Shown: piece after piece, positions 12,583 through 24,320 of the stretch
Layout: every line of letters begins with the position of its first letter
Numbering within the stretch: position 1 is the first letter of the stretch
NCBI GenBank assembly: GCA_027579435.1
Contig: JANBPK010001248.1
Coordinates: 1 to 47,085 of the forward strand
DNA: 47,085 nt
From: Candolleomyces eurysporus
Taxonomy: Eukaryota > Basidiomycota > Agaricomycetes > Agaricales > Psathyrellaceae
Reading direction: 5' to 3'
Made by a program: the position numbers and the translations under genes
The notes under the pieces: generated by a model
The model's input: the letters and a program-made list of their open reading frames with translations, nothing else
Databases searched by the model: none
What the model was told of the DNA's origin: nothing

Positions 12583-15500
12583 ATGACTGAAGCAAGTACG
12601 AATAGCAGCCCGGAGGCTCCAGAAAGACCTCATCTGCAGGTCGCAACCCACAAGACAAGGCACGTCGTCGTGGATTACTTCGACCCTCCTGGAGCGAGGC
12701 GGCTCTCGAGGACCCTCAGCTCTATTCGCGGGACCAGACGACATGAATCCGACGACTCTTCGGAAGAAACGTTGACTGTAGGGGAGAATGTCAATTTTGA
12801 GAGGCTCGTGAGGCGATATCTGCACAAGTACGTACGAATCTTCGCGCATTTTCACGTCCTGACCTTTCTGCAGGCGAGACGAATCAGACATCAAACCCCG
12901 GCAGCTGGGAGTGATGTTCGAAAACCTACGGGTTGTTGGGCTTGGTGCTTCCGCGAGCTTTCAACCGACACTTGGCTCACTGTTCAATCCTATGAATGTC
13001 GTGCACGCTGTCCAGATGTTGCGGCATCCTCCTCTCCTGGACATTCTTTCCGGATTCGAAGGGGTCGTTCGACCAGGCGAGATGCTTTGTAAGTAATCCT
13101 GGATGTCGAGCGAGATATTGGATTGACTCTCTTCTCAGTGGTGCTGGGTCGTCCAGGATCTGGTTGCAGCACCTTTCTCAAGGTCCTGGCCAACCAACGG
13201 TCGTCGTTCCACTCTGTTGAAGGAGAGGTATTCTACGATTCCATCACGCCTACCGAGCTTGCAAAACATTATCGTGGAGACGTTCAGTACTGCCCTGAAG
13301 ATGATATCCATTTTCCAACCCTCACTGTCGATCAGACAATTCATTTCGCCTCGAAGGCGAGGGCGCCACAGACTCGAATCCAGGACCAGAGACGTAGCGA
13401 ATTTACCAGGGTCCTGGCAGACCTTTACGAGACGATTTTTGGTCTCAACCATGTCAAAGACACTGTTGTGGGCGATGCCTCGATCAGAGGTGTTAGTGGC
13501 GGAGAGAAGAAGCGTGTCTCGTGAGTGCCTTTTTTCCTACCGACGCGTCCATTCTGACCTGCTCTCAGCATCAGCGAGGCAATGGCCACTCGAAGCCGGA
13601 TCACGTCGTGGGATAAGTGAGCATGCCTAGCCTTCTACCTTTACATTGCTGAACCTTGCACCAGCTCGACCCGTGGGCTTGACTCGAGCACGGCCCTGGA
13701 GTATGTTCGCGCTCTCCGGATAGCGACCGACCTAGTTCGCAATGCGTCCATCGTTTCGATCTATCAGGCGGGAGAGTCACTCTACCAGATGTTTGACAAG
13801 GTGTGCCTGATCTACGAAGGCCGCATGGTATATTATGGCCCGGCGGATCGCGCTCGACAATACTTCATCGACATGGGCTATGTCCCAGCCAACCGGCAAA
13901 CCACTCCCGACTTTCTGGTGTCGGTGACAGACCCGAACGGGAGAACAGCGGTAGACAAAACACGAGAAGCCTCGGGATCCAATAGCAAGCCTATACCCAG
14001 GAACGCTCTGGAGTTCGAAGCGTACTATCGCGACTCCGAGATACGAAGGATCAATTTGGAAGACATCAAGGAGTACAGGTCCGAGTTCGTTGACAAGCAC
14101 CACTTAGTGCAGAGTTACCAGGAAAGCGCTCATCAAGAAAAGGCTCGGCATACTCGTCGCAAGGCAAGTTGCTTACATTCTCCTAAATTCTGCTTCTGAC
14201 GAATGCCGAATGTAGAGTGCCTATGTGATCTCTATTCCGATGCAGGTCCGAATTGTAATGCTGCGTCGCATACAGATCATGCGTGGTAGCTTCCTTTCGC
14301 AGGCTCTACAAACTGCGTAAGCTTTTCTGCGGCTACTCCCTTTCTGATACTCATCGCGTTGGCGATACAGTACGTTTATTTTGCAAGGTATCATCATTGG
14401 CACCACGTTCCTTCGTCTTCAAGATGCAACATCAGCCTATTTTTCGCGTGGTGGTGTTCTCTTCTTGTACGTGTATATGACAACGATAAATCGGATTCAT
14501 GAGTGACCTAACGCCCTGCAGCTCCGTTTTTATACCGACACTCTTCAATATGTCCGAAATCCCCGCTCTTTTTGCCCAGCGGGCCATCGTCCATCGGCAC
14601 GAAATGGCCGCGATGTATCACCCTATGGTCGAGGCTCTCGCTCTGACGTTGGTGGACATCCCATTCACCTTCGTTACGCTAGCGCTTTTCAGCATCCTTA
14701 TTTACTTCATCGTTCAATTACAGCAAACTGCTAGTCAGTTTTTNGTGAGTACTCTCGCGGTTTTCATCCCCCGATTTATGACTCACCTACGTACCTGTTT
14801 AGCACATTTTTCGTCGTTCTGTTCGTTGTCGGAGTGTCGATGAAGGCTTTCTTCCGAGGATTGGCTGCGGCTTTCAAGTCGGAGGCCCCAGCCCAGGCGT
14901 TGGGTGGGATACTTCTTCTCGCTCTGGCTCTCTATACAGGGTATCAGATTCCCAGACCTTCCATGATTGGCGCCCTTCGGTGGATATCTTATATTAACGT
15001 GAGTTCTATCTCCAGATTAAGTATTATCACATACTCAGAGTACTGATATTGATGATCTCCAGCCGGTCTTATATGCATTCGACGCCCTGATGACCAACGA
15101 GTTCAGCACTCTCAATGGTGTCTGCTCGAATCTTGTTCCTTCGGGACCGGGCTATGAAGGCGTTTCCCTGGCGAACCAAGTTTGTCCTATCGTTGGGGCA
15201 CTACCTGGGCAAGATCGGGTGAATGGGAACCGATACGTCGAATTATCCTTCGAGTATTATCACAAGAATATGTGGAGGGTGCGTCCATTGACATGGTTTT
15301 ATTAAACACGACCACTAATCTTATGACAGAATTTTGGCATCCTCTGCTCCTTCGGCGTCTTTTTCCTTCTATGCCTTTTGATATTCACCGAGTTCAATAC
15401 CAGTACCGCCGCGGACAAGGCCGTAGTACTCTTCAAGCGAGGCACGAAGCCAGATGCGTTGAAGGAGGCTGAAGCTGCTGTCGGTAATGACGAGGAGAAG

Positions 15501-18143
15501 GAAAAGGCTGCTGCCAAACCGACCGAACGCGGTGATGAAGAGAAGGCCAGGGAGGCTCTTACCGAGCAACCAAAGATGACCAACGTCTTTTCGTGGGAGC
15601 ACCTTCATTATCACGTCAAGGCTTCGGGAGAGAATAAAACTTTGCTGGATGATGTATCGGGATATGTGGCTCCTGGGAAGCTGACCGCGTTGATGGGCGA
15701 GTCGGGGGCAGGCAAGGTACGTCGCATTCTGAATCCACCTCTTGTTCGTTCAGAAGGCTGACCTGTGTCCGTGTGCATAGACGACACTCTTGAATGTCTT
15801 AGCTGAGCGGACTGATACCGGTGTCGTCACCGGTGACCGCTTTTTCAATGGACAAGCTCTGCCTCCGGACTTCCAATCGCAAACGGGATACTGTCAGCAG
15901 ATGGACACGCATGTTGGGAATACCACTGTGCGAGAAGCATTACAGTTTTCTGCGCGCCTGCGACAGCCGTTTTCTGTTCCAACCTCAGAGAAGGATGCAT
16001 AGTAAGTCTTGGCGCTGCATTATTCCTGAGACTTTCGGGCTTACACTGACCTTCATAGTGCGGAGAAATGCCTGAAGATGTGCGGTCTCGAAGAGTTCGC
16101 CGACGCTATGGTGGGGACACTGAACGTTGAACAACGGAAGAGAACTACCATCGGCGTTGAACTCGCCGCTAAGGTTCGTTTCGTTGCAGGGAGGGGTTGA
16201 ACGCTTTCTGACTTCGGAATTGTTTAGCCCAAACTTCTACTGTTCCTAGACGAGCCAACCTCGGGCCTGGATTCCCAGAGTGCCTGGGCTATTGTGTCGT
16301 TTCTTCGGGCTCTAGCTGATAACGGCCAAGCTATTCTTTGCACGTACGTCACGCCTATGATACGGCTGGTATCTTGTTTCACCACGGCTGATTATGACTT
16401 GAATTCAGTATACATCAGCCCTCTGCTGAACTATTCCAAGTTTTCGACCGACTCCTCCTCTTGAAGAAAGGTGGTCAGACCGTATTCTTCGGTGACCTCG
16501 GCCACAACGCCTCTGGTGTCATCAACTATTTTGAATGCAACGGTGCAAGGAAATGTGAGCCAGGGGAGAATCCGTGAGTATACGACGCAACGACTTCCGG
16601 ATTGCGACTTCTGAACAGACTTTTATCTAGAGCGGAGTACATGCTCGATGTTATCGGCGCCGGTGCCACGGCCACCGTCGACAGGGACTGGCACGAAGTC
16701 TGGAAAAATTCGCAAGAGTGTCAAGAGGCGACGGAGGAGCTGAAGACCATTCACGACGAAGGAAGGAAGCAACCTCCTGTCAGTGCCACGCTGAAGTCCA
16801 CCTATGCAAATCCATGGATTTATCAAGCACGCATCGTGGTGAAACGGTCATTCCTCACGTATTGGCGCGACCCAACCTATCTCATGTCGAAGCTCACGCT
16901 GAATATCTTTGGGGGACTTTTCATTGGATTTACTTTTTTCAAGTCGAAGGATACCATTCAGGGTAGTCAGAACAAGCTTTTCGTGAGTAACTTTCTCCTC
17001 AGAACTTCCTGAAGGGACGCTATTTGCTTACGCCGTTACATAGGCCGTCTTCATGGCCACCATCTTGGTTAGTTCTTTCGATTCTTTGTCACCGTTCCAG
17101 GCTCATTGAATTGCAGAGTGCACCTCTAGGAGGGCAGTTACACGTTCCTTATATTAAAGTAAGTCTGGGAATTCGCTTGGCCCTGTCTCATCGCTGACCA
17201 GCAAGCCAGATGCGCAACATCTACGAAATTCGAGAACGAGCTAGCCGCATGTACCATTGGTCCGCGCTTGTGACAGCACAGATCTTGGTCGAAATTCCCT
17301 GGAATATCCTGGGTTCTTCACTCTTCTTCGTGTGCTGGTACTGGACAGTAGGGTTCCCTTCCTCTCGAGGAGGATACACCTACTTCATGTACGGTGCCTT
17401 GTTTCCCATCTATTACACGACAATCGCTCTCGCGGTTGCATCGATGTGCGCCACTGCAGAGATTGCCAGTTTGATGTTTTCGTTCCTGTTTTCTTTCGTT
17501 TTGACTTTGTGAGTGTCCTCTTCCGATGTGGTCTGTACAATTCCCTAACAATCGCGATAGTGACGGTGTCGTTCAGCCTTATCGGGAGCTCGGATGGTGG
17601 CGCTGGATGTACCATCTATCTCCATTTACATATCTTATCGCGGGTCTGGTCGGTCAAGGTTGGTTTTTAGCTAGTTCACCTCGGCGCCGTGTAGTTCAAC
17701 TTCTTTCACTATCCAGCGGTCGGGAGACAGCCCATTAATTGTTCTGGGGAAGAATTGGTCACCATCCAACCGCCTGCAGGCCAGACCTGTGGATCCTTCA
17801 TGGGAGAGTATATTCAAAGAGCTGGAGGATATCTGATCAACAGCGATGCTACTAGCGACTGCCAATTCTGCTCGAGCCGAACCACGGATGAGTGGCTTGG
17901 ACCTACGTTCAACATCTACTGGCACGATCGTTGGCGAAATCTGGGGCTGTTCATCTGCTATATCGTCTTCAATGTGAGTCGAATCCTTTTATAATGATAT
18001 GTTCTGAGGCTGATGGTGCCGGTGATCAGATCGCGTGTGTGTATTTCTTTACGTACATGGCTCGCATACGGGATCATAAACACCTTCGTTGGGTTGGCAG
18101 GAAATTGGAACTGGCTCTGGATATTTTCAGAAAGACGGATTGA
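12583..18143 (+). CDS. Full-size PDR-type ABC transporter (ABCG)
   Basis: Plasma-membrane drug or xenobiotic efflux pump, layout (NBD-TMD)x2, about 1,450 aa with about 20 short introns. ATG at 12583 ([17 protein letters not shown]), stop 18141-18143. NBD1: Walker [10 protein letters not shown], with Cys instead of the usual Lys as is normal for fungal PDR NBD1; signature [24 protein letters not shown]1 contains [20 protein letters not shown] and [21 protein letters not shown]2: Walker A GESGAGKTTLLN, split by an intron at 15717; [16 protein letters not shown]; Walker [16 protein letters not shown]-loop CTIHQPS. TMD2 includes [33 protein letters not shown] and the Cys-rich loop SDCQFCSS. C-terminus [20 protein letters not shown]. 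An N at 14744 sits exactly at an exon end. Substrate unknown; aromatic lignin-derived compounds would suit the context but this is inference. Confidence 0.92.
14164..14215 (+). other. GC-AG intron in the ABC transporter
   Basis: The exon ends HTRRK at 14163 and the next codons are [10 protein letters not shown] from 14216. The only donor that keeps the frame is GCAAGT; the nearby GTTGCT would shift the frame. GCAAGT is the well-known non-canonical GC donor, so this 52-nt intron is called GC-AG. Confidence 0.7.
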
Positions 18144-18906
18144 ACGGTTTNGCTCGTTAGTGTACTGAAAGAACTGATATATAGACGTTCCGTTTGTGGA
18201 GACACATCCCAGTCAGATTTACCTGCAGCTCGGAGACCAACGAGGTAAGCAGCGGTCGATTTCAGACGCTAAATCAGCGGCAGATGGATCTTGAATCCCC
18301 CCCCCCTCCCCTCCTTGGGACCACATCAACGCTTTCAGCCCGATTGGGTTCAAGCGAAGGTGCACTGCACGGCTTGCGAGGACATGAAATTCGACGAGAA
18401 CTGCTCCGTTAGTAAAATTGACGTACATATAAGTCACACGAATCACAGAAAGAGACGTAGAGGTCATGATCAGGTTGTCAATGAGAGAAAAGAAATTGGA
18501 AGTGAATTAAAAGATAATCAACACCCATTATGCACTGCAGTCGCAGCAAACCTCGTATCCTCAGCCATCCTCTCGTGCATTTCTCAAAAACGATCCATGC
18601 CCTCCTTTCACCCACCGACTGACCATCGAAACGAAAAAAAANTGTGGAAAGATTCGATCCAGGTATCCCACCAGCTTCACCGCCTCATGTAATGGAATAG
18701 CAAACCGTGCGTATTGAGATCAAACCTGGTGTGGTTTCATCCCATTTCTCTTGTCCATCCCTTCCAACATGCCGTGTATACTATGAATATGAACTGGAAG
18801 TAGAGTTTCTGGTTTCAAAATTTTGCATCTTAGGTCGCTGAAAGGGAGGGATAGCTTTGATTACAAAGGCGCTGAAAGGAACATATTTGTAGTTATAACG
18901 TGGAGG
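18144..18906. other. Convergent intergenic region
   Basis: 3' regions of the ABC transporter (plus) and the first NACHT copy (minus). Ns at 18151 and 18642 (the latter after an A-run) and a C-run near 18299 mark uncertain bases. No gene seen. Confidence 0.6.
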
Positions 18907-21120
18907 CTATGATGGATCAAGGTTCGCGACTACGTGTTTGGCTCGGAGCGAGAGGAAATCATTCTTGTGGAATCTACTACGAAGGAGCCACATTCGACTT
19001 GGTACTTCCCAATGAGCTTTCTTGCAGTGACGCAAAATGGAATTCCGCCAAAGTTTACATGTAGGGCTGCATCGGTACCAAGGGCACTGGCACAGGAGGT
19101 CAGTACGCCATTTGAAAGGAGAAATGATGTTCAAACTGTACCTCCCAGTGGACATAGTGGAACATACAGCTGATACCCAGCTCTGAATGTGATAAACACG
19201 TCGACACCCACCAGTCAACGGAGGATGAGGAGATAAGCACAAAGGTATCAGGCATGATCAGATTGAAAAGGAAATGATGGAATCTCTGCTGGTCCAATGG
19301 GCGGCATGCCGGTGAACCTTTGTCTGTAAAAGATAGGATAAGTAACTGCAAGCTGATTGTATTAACCTGTGTACTCACGCATACAGATATCGAAAACCCT
19401 GCTCCAAATGAGCTCTGCACACGGCGTACGCCCAACATAAATTTGCCTGCAGCGGTCTTTGCTGCCCAGGAAGTCGTACAACGATTTATGGTAAGGTCTA
19501 TATGGCGTGTCGAAGTCGTCGGAAGGAGGTATGTTGATTAATGAGTGTAGGTCTCCCAGCACATACTCTGCATCGCCGTGGTCCGTTTGAAGCAATAAAT
19601 TGAGAAGGAAGGCAGCAGGATCACTGCCTATCAGCACAAAGAGATTAAGACCACCGGGAGGCAAGTCTCCCTTGATGATCCAGAGCCACTTCACAGCCAG
19701 TACAGGATCCGGCGCCGACTGCAAGATATGGGTGTAAAATGCGTCAAGATGAGAGAACGGGTTTGTCCCTGAGCTCGGCTTCACTTTCAATACCTGGTCA
19801 AGAAGTGTATGGGGACTCCCGTGACGAGAAGTGATATATCGAATGATGGTCGCCGCATAAATGAACTGGCCGGAGCCCTGTTCGAGAAAAATGCCAAGAA
19901 CTTCCGGGGAAGGCCATGATGGGCTGAGATTGTAGCAACGCCGAATTTCACCGAACTTGGCTTGGAGGAATAAGATGATGTCGGCGTTCGGGTCGTACTT
20001 CTCGTCCAAAATGAGAGGTGGAGCGAATGATGACTTATGGCTTTCATTGTTGAAGAACTCCCGGAAAACGCGTTCTGGGCGGCTGGCGATGACGATTCGG
20101 AAGGGAAATGCAGAGTCGAGTGCGGCTTCTTGCAAGACTTGTAAAACCTGTGGTCAATGGGCCAATGCTTCGCACGGCAGTTCTCCGAGGCACTTTGACC
20201 TGCCGGGCTTTCAATGCGTTCTACTAAGCACTTCGAGAGGTGGACAGGATGAAGGTGATGCATATGAAAACGACATACCGAATTGAGCGGCGGAGCTTAA
20301 AGCTCACCATCACTGCAAAAGCTTGGCGGCAAAGGCTCAAGGGTAACAATGTACCCGAGTCAAAATGCCTCGGAATCTCCAACTGGTCTTTGGCACTCTC
20401 TTGCTCCATTGACTTTCCAGTGCGTGAAGAGACATGAGAGTCGAGGTACTGCTCTGCCTCACACTCATCTACCCCATCGACCAGCAAGACGCCTGGCACC
20501 TTCGATTCGACTGCGACCTTTCGCAGCGGCGTCAGGATAAGCGCCTCCATCTGGACACGAAGGTTCTTCTTGAACAAAAGGGGGTTGTTCTTTATGGCTT
20601 GCGCTACAGGATCCTTGAGTGTTGGTAGGTGCTGTGCAAGTTGGTACGCAAGAGTGGGGACGAAAGCTGTCTTCGAATATTCGTTCGACGGTCTGGGGAT
20701 GCTGAAGACGAAAAGAAGAATGTCACCGCGAGGACCCCATCCTGCTTGCACGTATCTGCCACCGATCCCATAACAGCGGATTTTCCTGTGCCCGCAGGAC
20801 CTGTGACCCATTTTATCTTCACCATCTTCTGCGCTGGGTCTGGGTCGCCATGGACGATCCAGCTGTAGATCTCGCCTTGAACCGCAACCCGAGTTTCTGG
20901 ATGGCACTTTGGTGCATCGCAGCGCTCGTTGGAGTCGTGCATAGCCCCTGCCGCAATTTTAGATGCTAGGTCTGGGATTGGACCTGTTAAATTGAGCAAG
21001 AGTTTGGTGTATGAGCGAACTCATAGCCCTCACCGTTGATAGGGTCGCCAATAGAAGGTGCTCGATTGATCACAGTCAATTTGAGCTCGTTCACGGAGAA
21101 ATCATGAGCGTTGCTGAGAA
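18907..21120 (-). pseudogene. NACHT-domain STAND ATPase, array copy A, broken
   Basis: Fungal NLR-like (NWD2-type) gene. Recognisable parts in order: N-terminal exon NAHDFSVNELKLTVIN, LASKIAAGAMHDSNERCD, KCHPETRVAVQGEIYSWIV, Walker A GPAGTGKSAVMGS, Walker B LLVDGVDECEAEQ, then the winged-helix-like region to DFLGSKDRCRQIYVGR and the C-terminal exons. Three defects: there is no ATG at the place used by the other copies (GTGCCACACAGC instead of an ATGACC-like start); an extra 8 nt near 20690 (CGTCGAACGAATATTCGAAG) shifts the frame after SPDRR; and a 226-bp insertion (20148-20373) with in-frame stops splits the NACHT region. Probably a pseudogene, unless a hidden intron removes part of the insertion. 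It is the last, 3'-most copy of the array. Confidence 0.8.
20148..20373. other. Insertion in NACHT copy A, possibly intron-like
   Basis: Compared with the other four copies, 226 extra bases sit between the codons for QLEI and (V)LQEAAL. On the minus strand the insertion begins CCGAGGCATTTTGACTCGG (ends inverted CCGAG/CTCGG) and ends TTGACCACAG exactly where homology resumes, like a 3' splice site. A phase-0 donor GTGAGC lies inside it after GCAGTGATG, which would leave about 22 new codons. Either a newly gained intron or a small insertion. Confidence 0.5.
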
Positions 21121-21249
21121 CGCTGTGTGGCACGCTGTCGGCGAGTAAGCGCCCATAAGGCTGTGCCTACTATATTAGGAGTTGGGGCATGATGATGAGG
21201 TTTTTGTGCTTCGCCTGACGCCTTCTGGTTGATACTTTTTACGCCGTCC

Positions 21250-21480
21250 TGTGCCCATAAAGGAACGAATGATCTGTTGAAAAAAAAAGAAGGTTTATCT
21301 CTGAGGATCTATGACCACTCTCTCGGTATGGGACAATCGAAGAGATGATCATCTTGCCTCCTAGATCTGGCTGGGACAAGATGACAAGATGATTTGGTAT
21401 ACTCTATCATGGCAAATAGGTTCCTCTCTTAAACGTGTATTTGTAGCATCGAAACTGATGTGGGTCAACGTTCACGACTA
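21250..21480. repeat. NACHT-unit 3' flank repeat, unit 1
   Basis: Shared downstream block of the array: AACGA[T]CTGTT, a line with ACTCTCTCGGTATGGGACA, then TCTGGCTGGGACAAGAT and GGTTCCT. Related blocks occur at 24150-24320, 27300-27500 and 31310-31510. Each lies just 3' of a NACHT copy, so the duplicated unit includes its 3' flank. Confidence 0.7.
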
Positions 21481-21491
21481 TGGGCATCTGC

Positions 21492-23481
21492 CTAAGGCCT
21501 GCGTCGAAGCACGTGCTTGGGGGAAAGGTCCCTGCTAAATCGATTATGAAGGAGCCACGCCCGGCCTGGTGCTTCCCAATCAGCCGCTTTGCAATGACGC
21601 AAAATCGTTTTTCGCCAAAGTTTGCATGCTGGGCTACACCGGTACCAATTACACTGGAAAAGGGGGTCAGTATGCCATTTAAACAGAGGAACGCAGCTCA
21701 CAGTGTACCTTATAATGAACATAGTAGAACAGAAACCTAATCCGATCCTCTGAGTGCGAAATGCACTTGGACGCCCACCAGTCAACGGAGGATGGGGCAA
21801 AATTGAATTTTGAGGTAAATCGCGAGACATTAGGCATATCTAGCTTGAAAAAGAAGTGAAGGAATTTCTGCTGGTCAAATGGACGGCATGCCGGTAAACC
21901 TTTCTCTGTGAAAAACAGGGTAAGTAACTGCAAGCCGATTGTTTTAACATGATGACCATGTGTACTCACGCGTACAAATATCGAAAACTCTGCTCCAAAA
22001 GAACTCCGCACAATGCATACGCCCAACATAAATCGTCCCGCAGCGGTCCTCGCTGCCCAGGAAGTCGTACAACGATTTATGGTAAGGTCTATATGGCGTG
22101 TCCAAGTCATCGGAAGGAGGTACGTTGATTAAGGAGTGTAGGTCTCCTAGCACATACTCTGCATCGCCGTGGTCTGTTTGAAGGAATAGATTGATGAGGA
22201 AAGCAGCAGGATCGCCGCCCATCTGCGCAAAGAGATTAAGACCGCCTGGAGGCAAATCTCCCTTGAGAATCCAGAGCCACTTCACAGCCAGTATAGGATT
22301 CGGGGCAGATCGCAAGATATGGGTGTAAAATGCGTCAAGGTGAGAGAACGGGTTTATCCCTGGGCTCGGCTTCACTTTCAAAACCTGGTCAAGGAGTGTA
22401 TGGGGACTCCCGTGACGAGAGGTAAGGATATATCGAATGACTGTCGCAGCATAAATGAACTGGCCGGAGGCTTGGTCGAGCAAAATGCCAAGGATCTCCG
22501 GGGAAGGCCATGATTGGCCGAGGTTGTAGCGACGCCGAATTTCACCGAACTTGGCTTGGAGGAACAAAGTGATGTCAGCATTGGGGTTGTACTTCTCGTC
22601 CAAAATGAGGGGCGGAGCGAACGATGACATCCAACTTTTGTTGCTAAAGAACTCCCGGAATACACGTTCTGGGCGGCTGGCGATGACGATGCGAAAGGGA
22701 AATGCAGGGTCGATTGCGGCTTCTTGCAGGACTTGTAGAATCTCCAGCTGGTCTTCGGCCTTCTCTCGCTCCATTGAACTTCCAGTGCGTGAAGAGGCAT
22801 GAGAGTCGAGGTATTGCTCTGCCTCGCACTCATCGAGTCCATCAACCAACACGACGCCTGGCACCCTCGATTCGACCGCGACCTGTCGCAGCGGGGTCAG
22901 GATAAGCGCCTCCATCTGGACGCGAAGGTTTTTCCTGAACAAAAGGGGTTTATCCCGTATGGCCTGCGCCACAGGATCCTTGAGTGCTGGTAGGTGCTCT
23001 GCGAGCTGATACGCCAGGGTGGGTATGAAAGCTGTCTTCCTTCGACGGTCCGGGGATGCATATGAAGCAAAAAAGAATGTCACGGCGAGGACCCCGTCCT
23101 GTTTGCACGTGTCTGCCACTGACCCCATAATAGCGGATTTTCCGGTGCCTGCTGGCCCTGTAACCCATTTAATCTTCACCGTCTTCTGCGCTGGGTCTGA
23201 ATTGCCGTGGACGATCCAGCTGTAAATCTCGCCTTGAACTGCGACTCGAGTTTCTGGATGGCACTTTGGTGCGTCGCAGCGCTCGTCAGAATCGTGTATA
23301 GCGCCCGCTGCGATTCGAGATGCCAGGTCTGGGACAGGGCCTGGTAAATTGAGCAGGAGTTTGGTATCCGAGCAGACTCATAGCCCTTACCATTGAGAGG
23401 ATCAGCAATGTGAGGTGCTACATTGATCACATTGACTTCCTTCACAGAGAAATCATGGGCATCGCTGAAATAGGTTGTCAT
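21492..23481 (-). CDS. NACHT-domain STAND ATPase (fungal NLR-like), array copy B, intact
   Basis: Predicted cytosolic signalling NTPase of about 600 aa. ATG at 23481 (MTTYFSDAHDFSVKEVNVIN...ADPLN), a phase-1 intron, then DLASRIAAGAIHDSDERCD and KCHPETRVAVQGEIYSW. NACHT core: Walker A GPAGTGKSAIMGSVAD, FFFASYASPDRRRKTAF, FIPTLAYQLAEHLPAL, Walker B VVLVDGLDECEAEQYLD, sensor-like FPFRIVIASRPERVFREFF. The winged-helix/helical region reaches FLGSEDRCGTIYVGRMHC. A GT-AG intron with acceptor TTCACAG joins DICT to KGLPACRPFDQQKFLHFFF and SSVDWWASKC. A last exon (CNWYRCSPACKLWRKTIL) ends at 21492. No WD40, ankyrin or TPR repeats follow, unlike many fungal NLRs. Frame is open throughout after these splices. 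Similar proteins are known as fungal NLR or heterokaryon-incompatibility-type receptors; the ligand is unknown. Confidence 0.85.
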
Positions 23482-23884
23482 CGGCAATGATATGAAGGGG
23501 AAGGAAAAGAAGGGTCAAGCAGCTCTTTGGAAGGCTTCTCGTTTTTATTCCAGGAGTAAACGCTCAAAAGGCTGTGTCTATGAAACATCCTCCCGCACAG
23601 AATCATATCCGAGTCATACGTGAAATTTGGATCTGAAGTGGGCCATAATAGGAGTTTAGAGTGCATGGCGTGGTTTCTACCTTTTGAAATCATGCACCTA
23701 TGCTTCGAGACAAAACGTTTCACATGTTTCACGGCATACAGAATGCTTGAAGATCAAGGCGAGAACTTAAGAAGATAGATGACCACAAGACTAGTCCGTT
23801 TTCACGGCGACATGACCTCCCCTTTGGACGAACCCCGTCTCAATTAGGAACGCATATCACCCAAGGTGGCCGCCGAATACAACA

Positions 23885-24122
23885 CTTGATTCAGCCAGGC
23901 CCCTGGTTCGGCCAGTGTCACGCTTTTTGGCGGGAAAGCGTGACGGGTGTGACGGTTGACCGAAGTTCTTTTCGTTCAAAACTTGGGCTTTCTCCTCCGG
24001 AAAAGAAGGAATTAGAGGTGCCATAGGTCAATGAATACAAATATCATAGCATGAGCCTTGGATTCTGACGAAGGGACCATGAAATGAGAAAGTGGCCGAA
24101 CCATGGGCCTGGCCGAATCAAG
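23885..24122. mobile_element. 238-bp MITE-like element with 30-bp inverted termini
   Basis: The ends 23885-23914 and 24093-24122 are inverted repeats of each other with two mismatches in 30 (both begin CTTGATTC when read inward). The interior is non-coding and starts with a perfect 10-bp hairpin. No clear target-site duplication is visible at the outer edges (AACA and GGTT). Size and structure fit a miniature inverted-repeat transposable element. Located between NACHT copies B and C. Confidence 0.6.
23917..23944. other. Perfect hairpin inside the MITE-like element
   Basis: GTCACGCTTT, loop TTGGCGGG, AAAGCGTGAC: 10-bp perfect stem with an 8-nt loop, followed by a further TGTGACGG repeat. Probably part of the subterminal structure of the element. 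Confidence 0.6.
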
Positions 24123-24149
24123 GGTTAACGATAGTACGTGGAATTGGAG

Positions 24150-24320
24150 CGTCGCGATAAACGATCTGTTGCAAACGGAAGCTATATTGTTGAGGATTTC
24201 TTACCACCCTCTCGATATGGAACAGCTGAAGAGATCGTGTTGTCTCCTAGATCTGACTGGGACAAGATAGCAAGATACTCTACTGTACTACAGCAGACGG
24301 GTTCCTGCCGGTTCACTATG
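24150..24320. repeat. NACHT-unit 3' flank repeat, unit 2
   Basis: Copy of the block described at 21250: AAACGATCTGTTGCAAACGG, CCCTCTCGATATGG, ATCTGACTGGGACAAGATAG, GGGTTCCTGCCGGTTC. It lies immediately 3' of NACHT copy C. Confidence 0.7.

Noticed and set aside
13147..13173. Walker A of ABC NBD1 lacking Lys as evidence of a dead transporter
   Set aside because: A Cys at this position is normal for the degenerate first NBD of fungal PDR proteins; NBD2 keeps GAGKTT.
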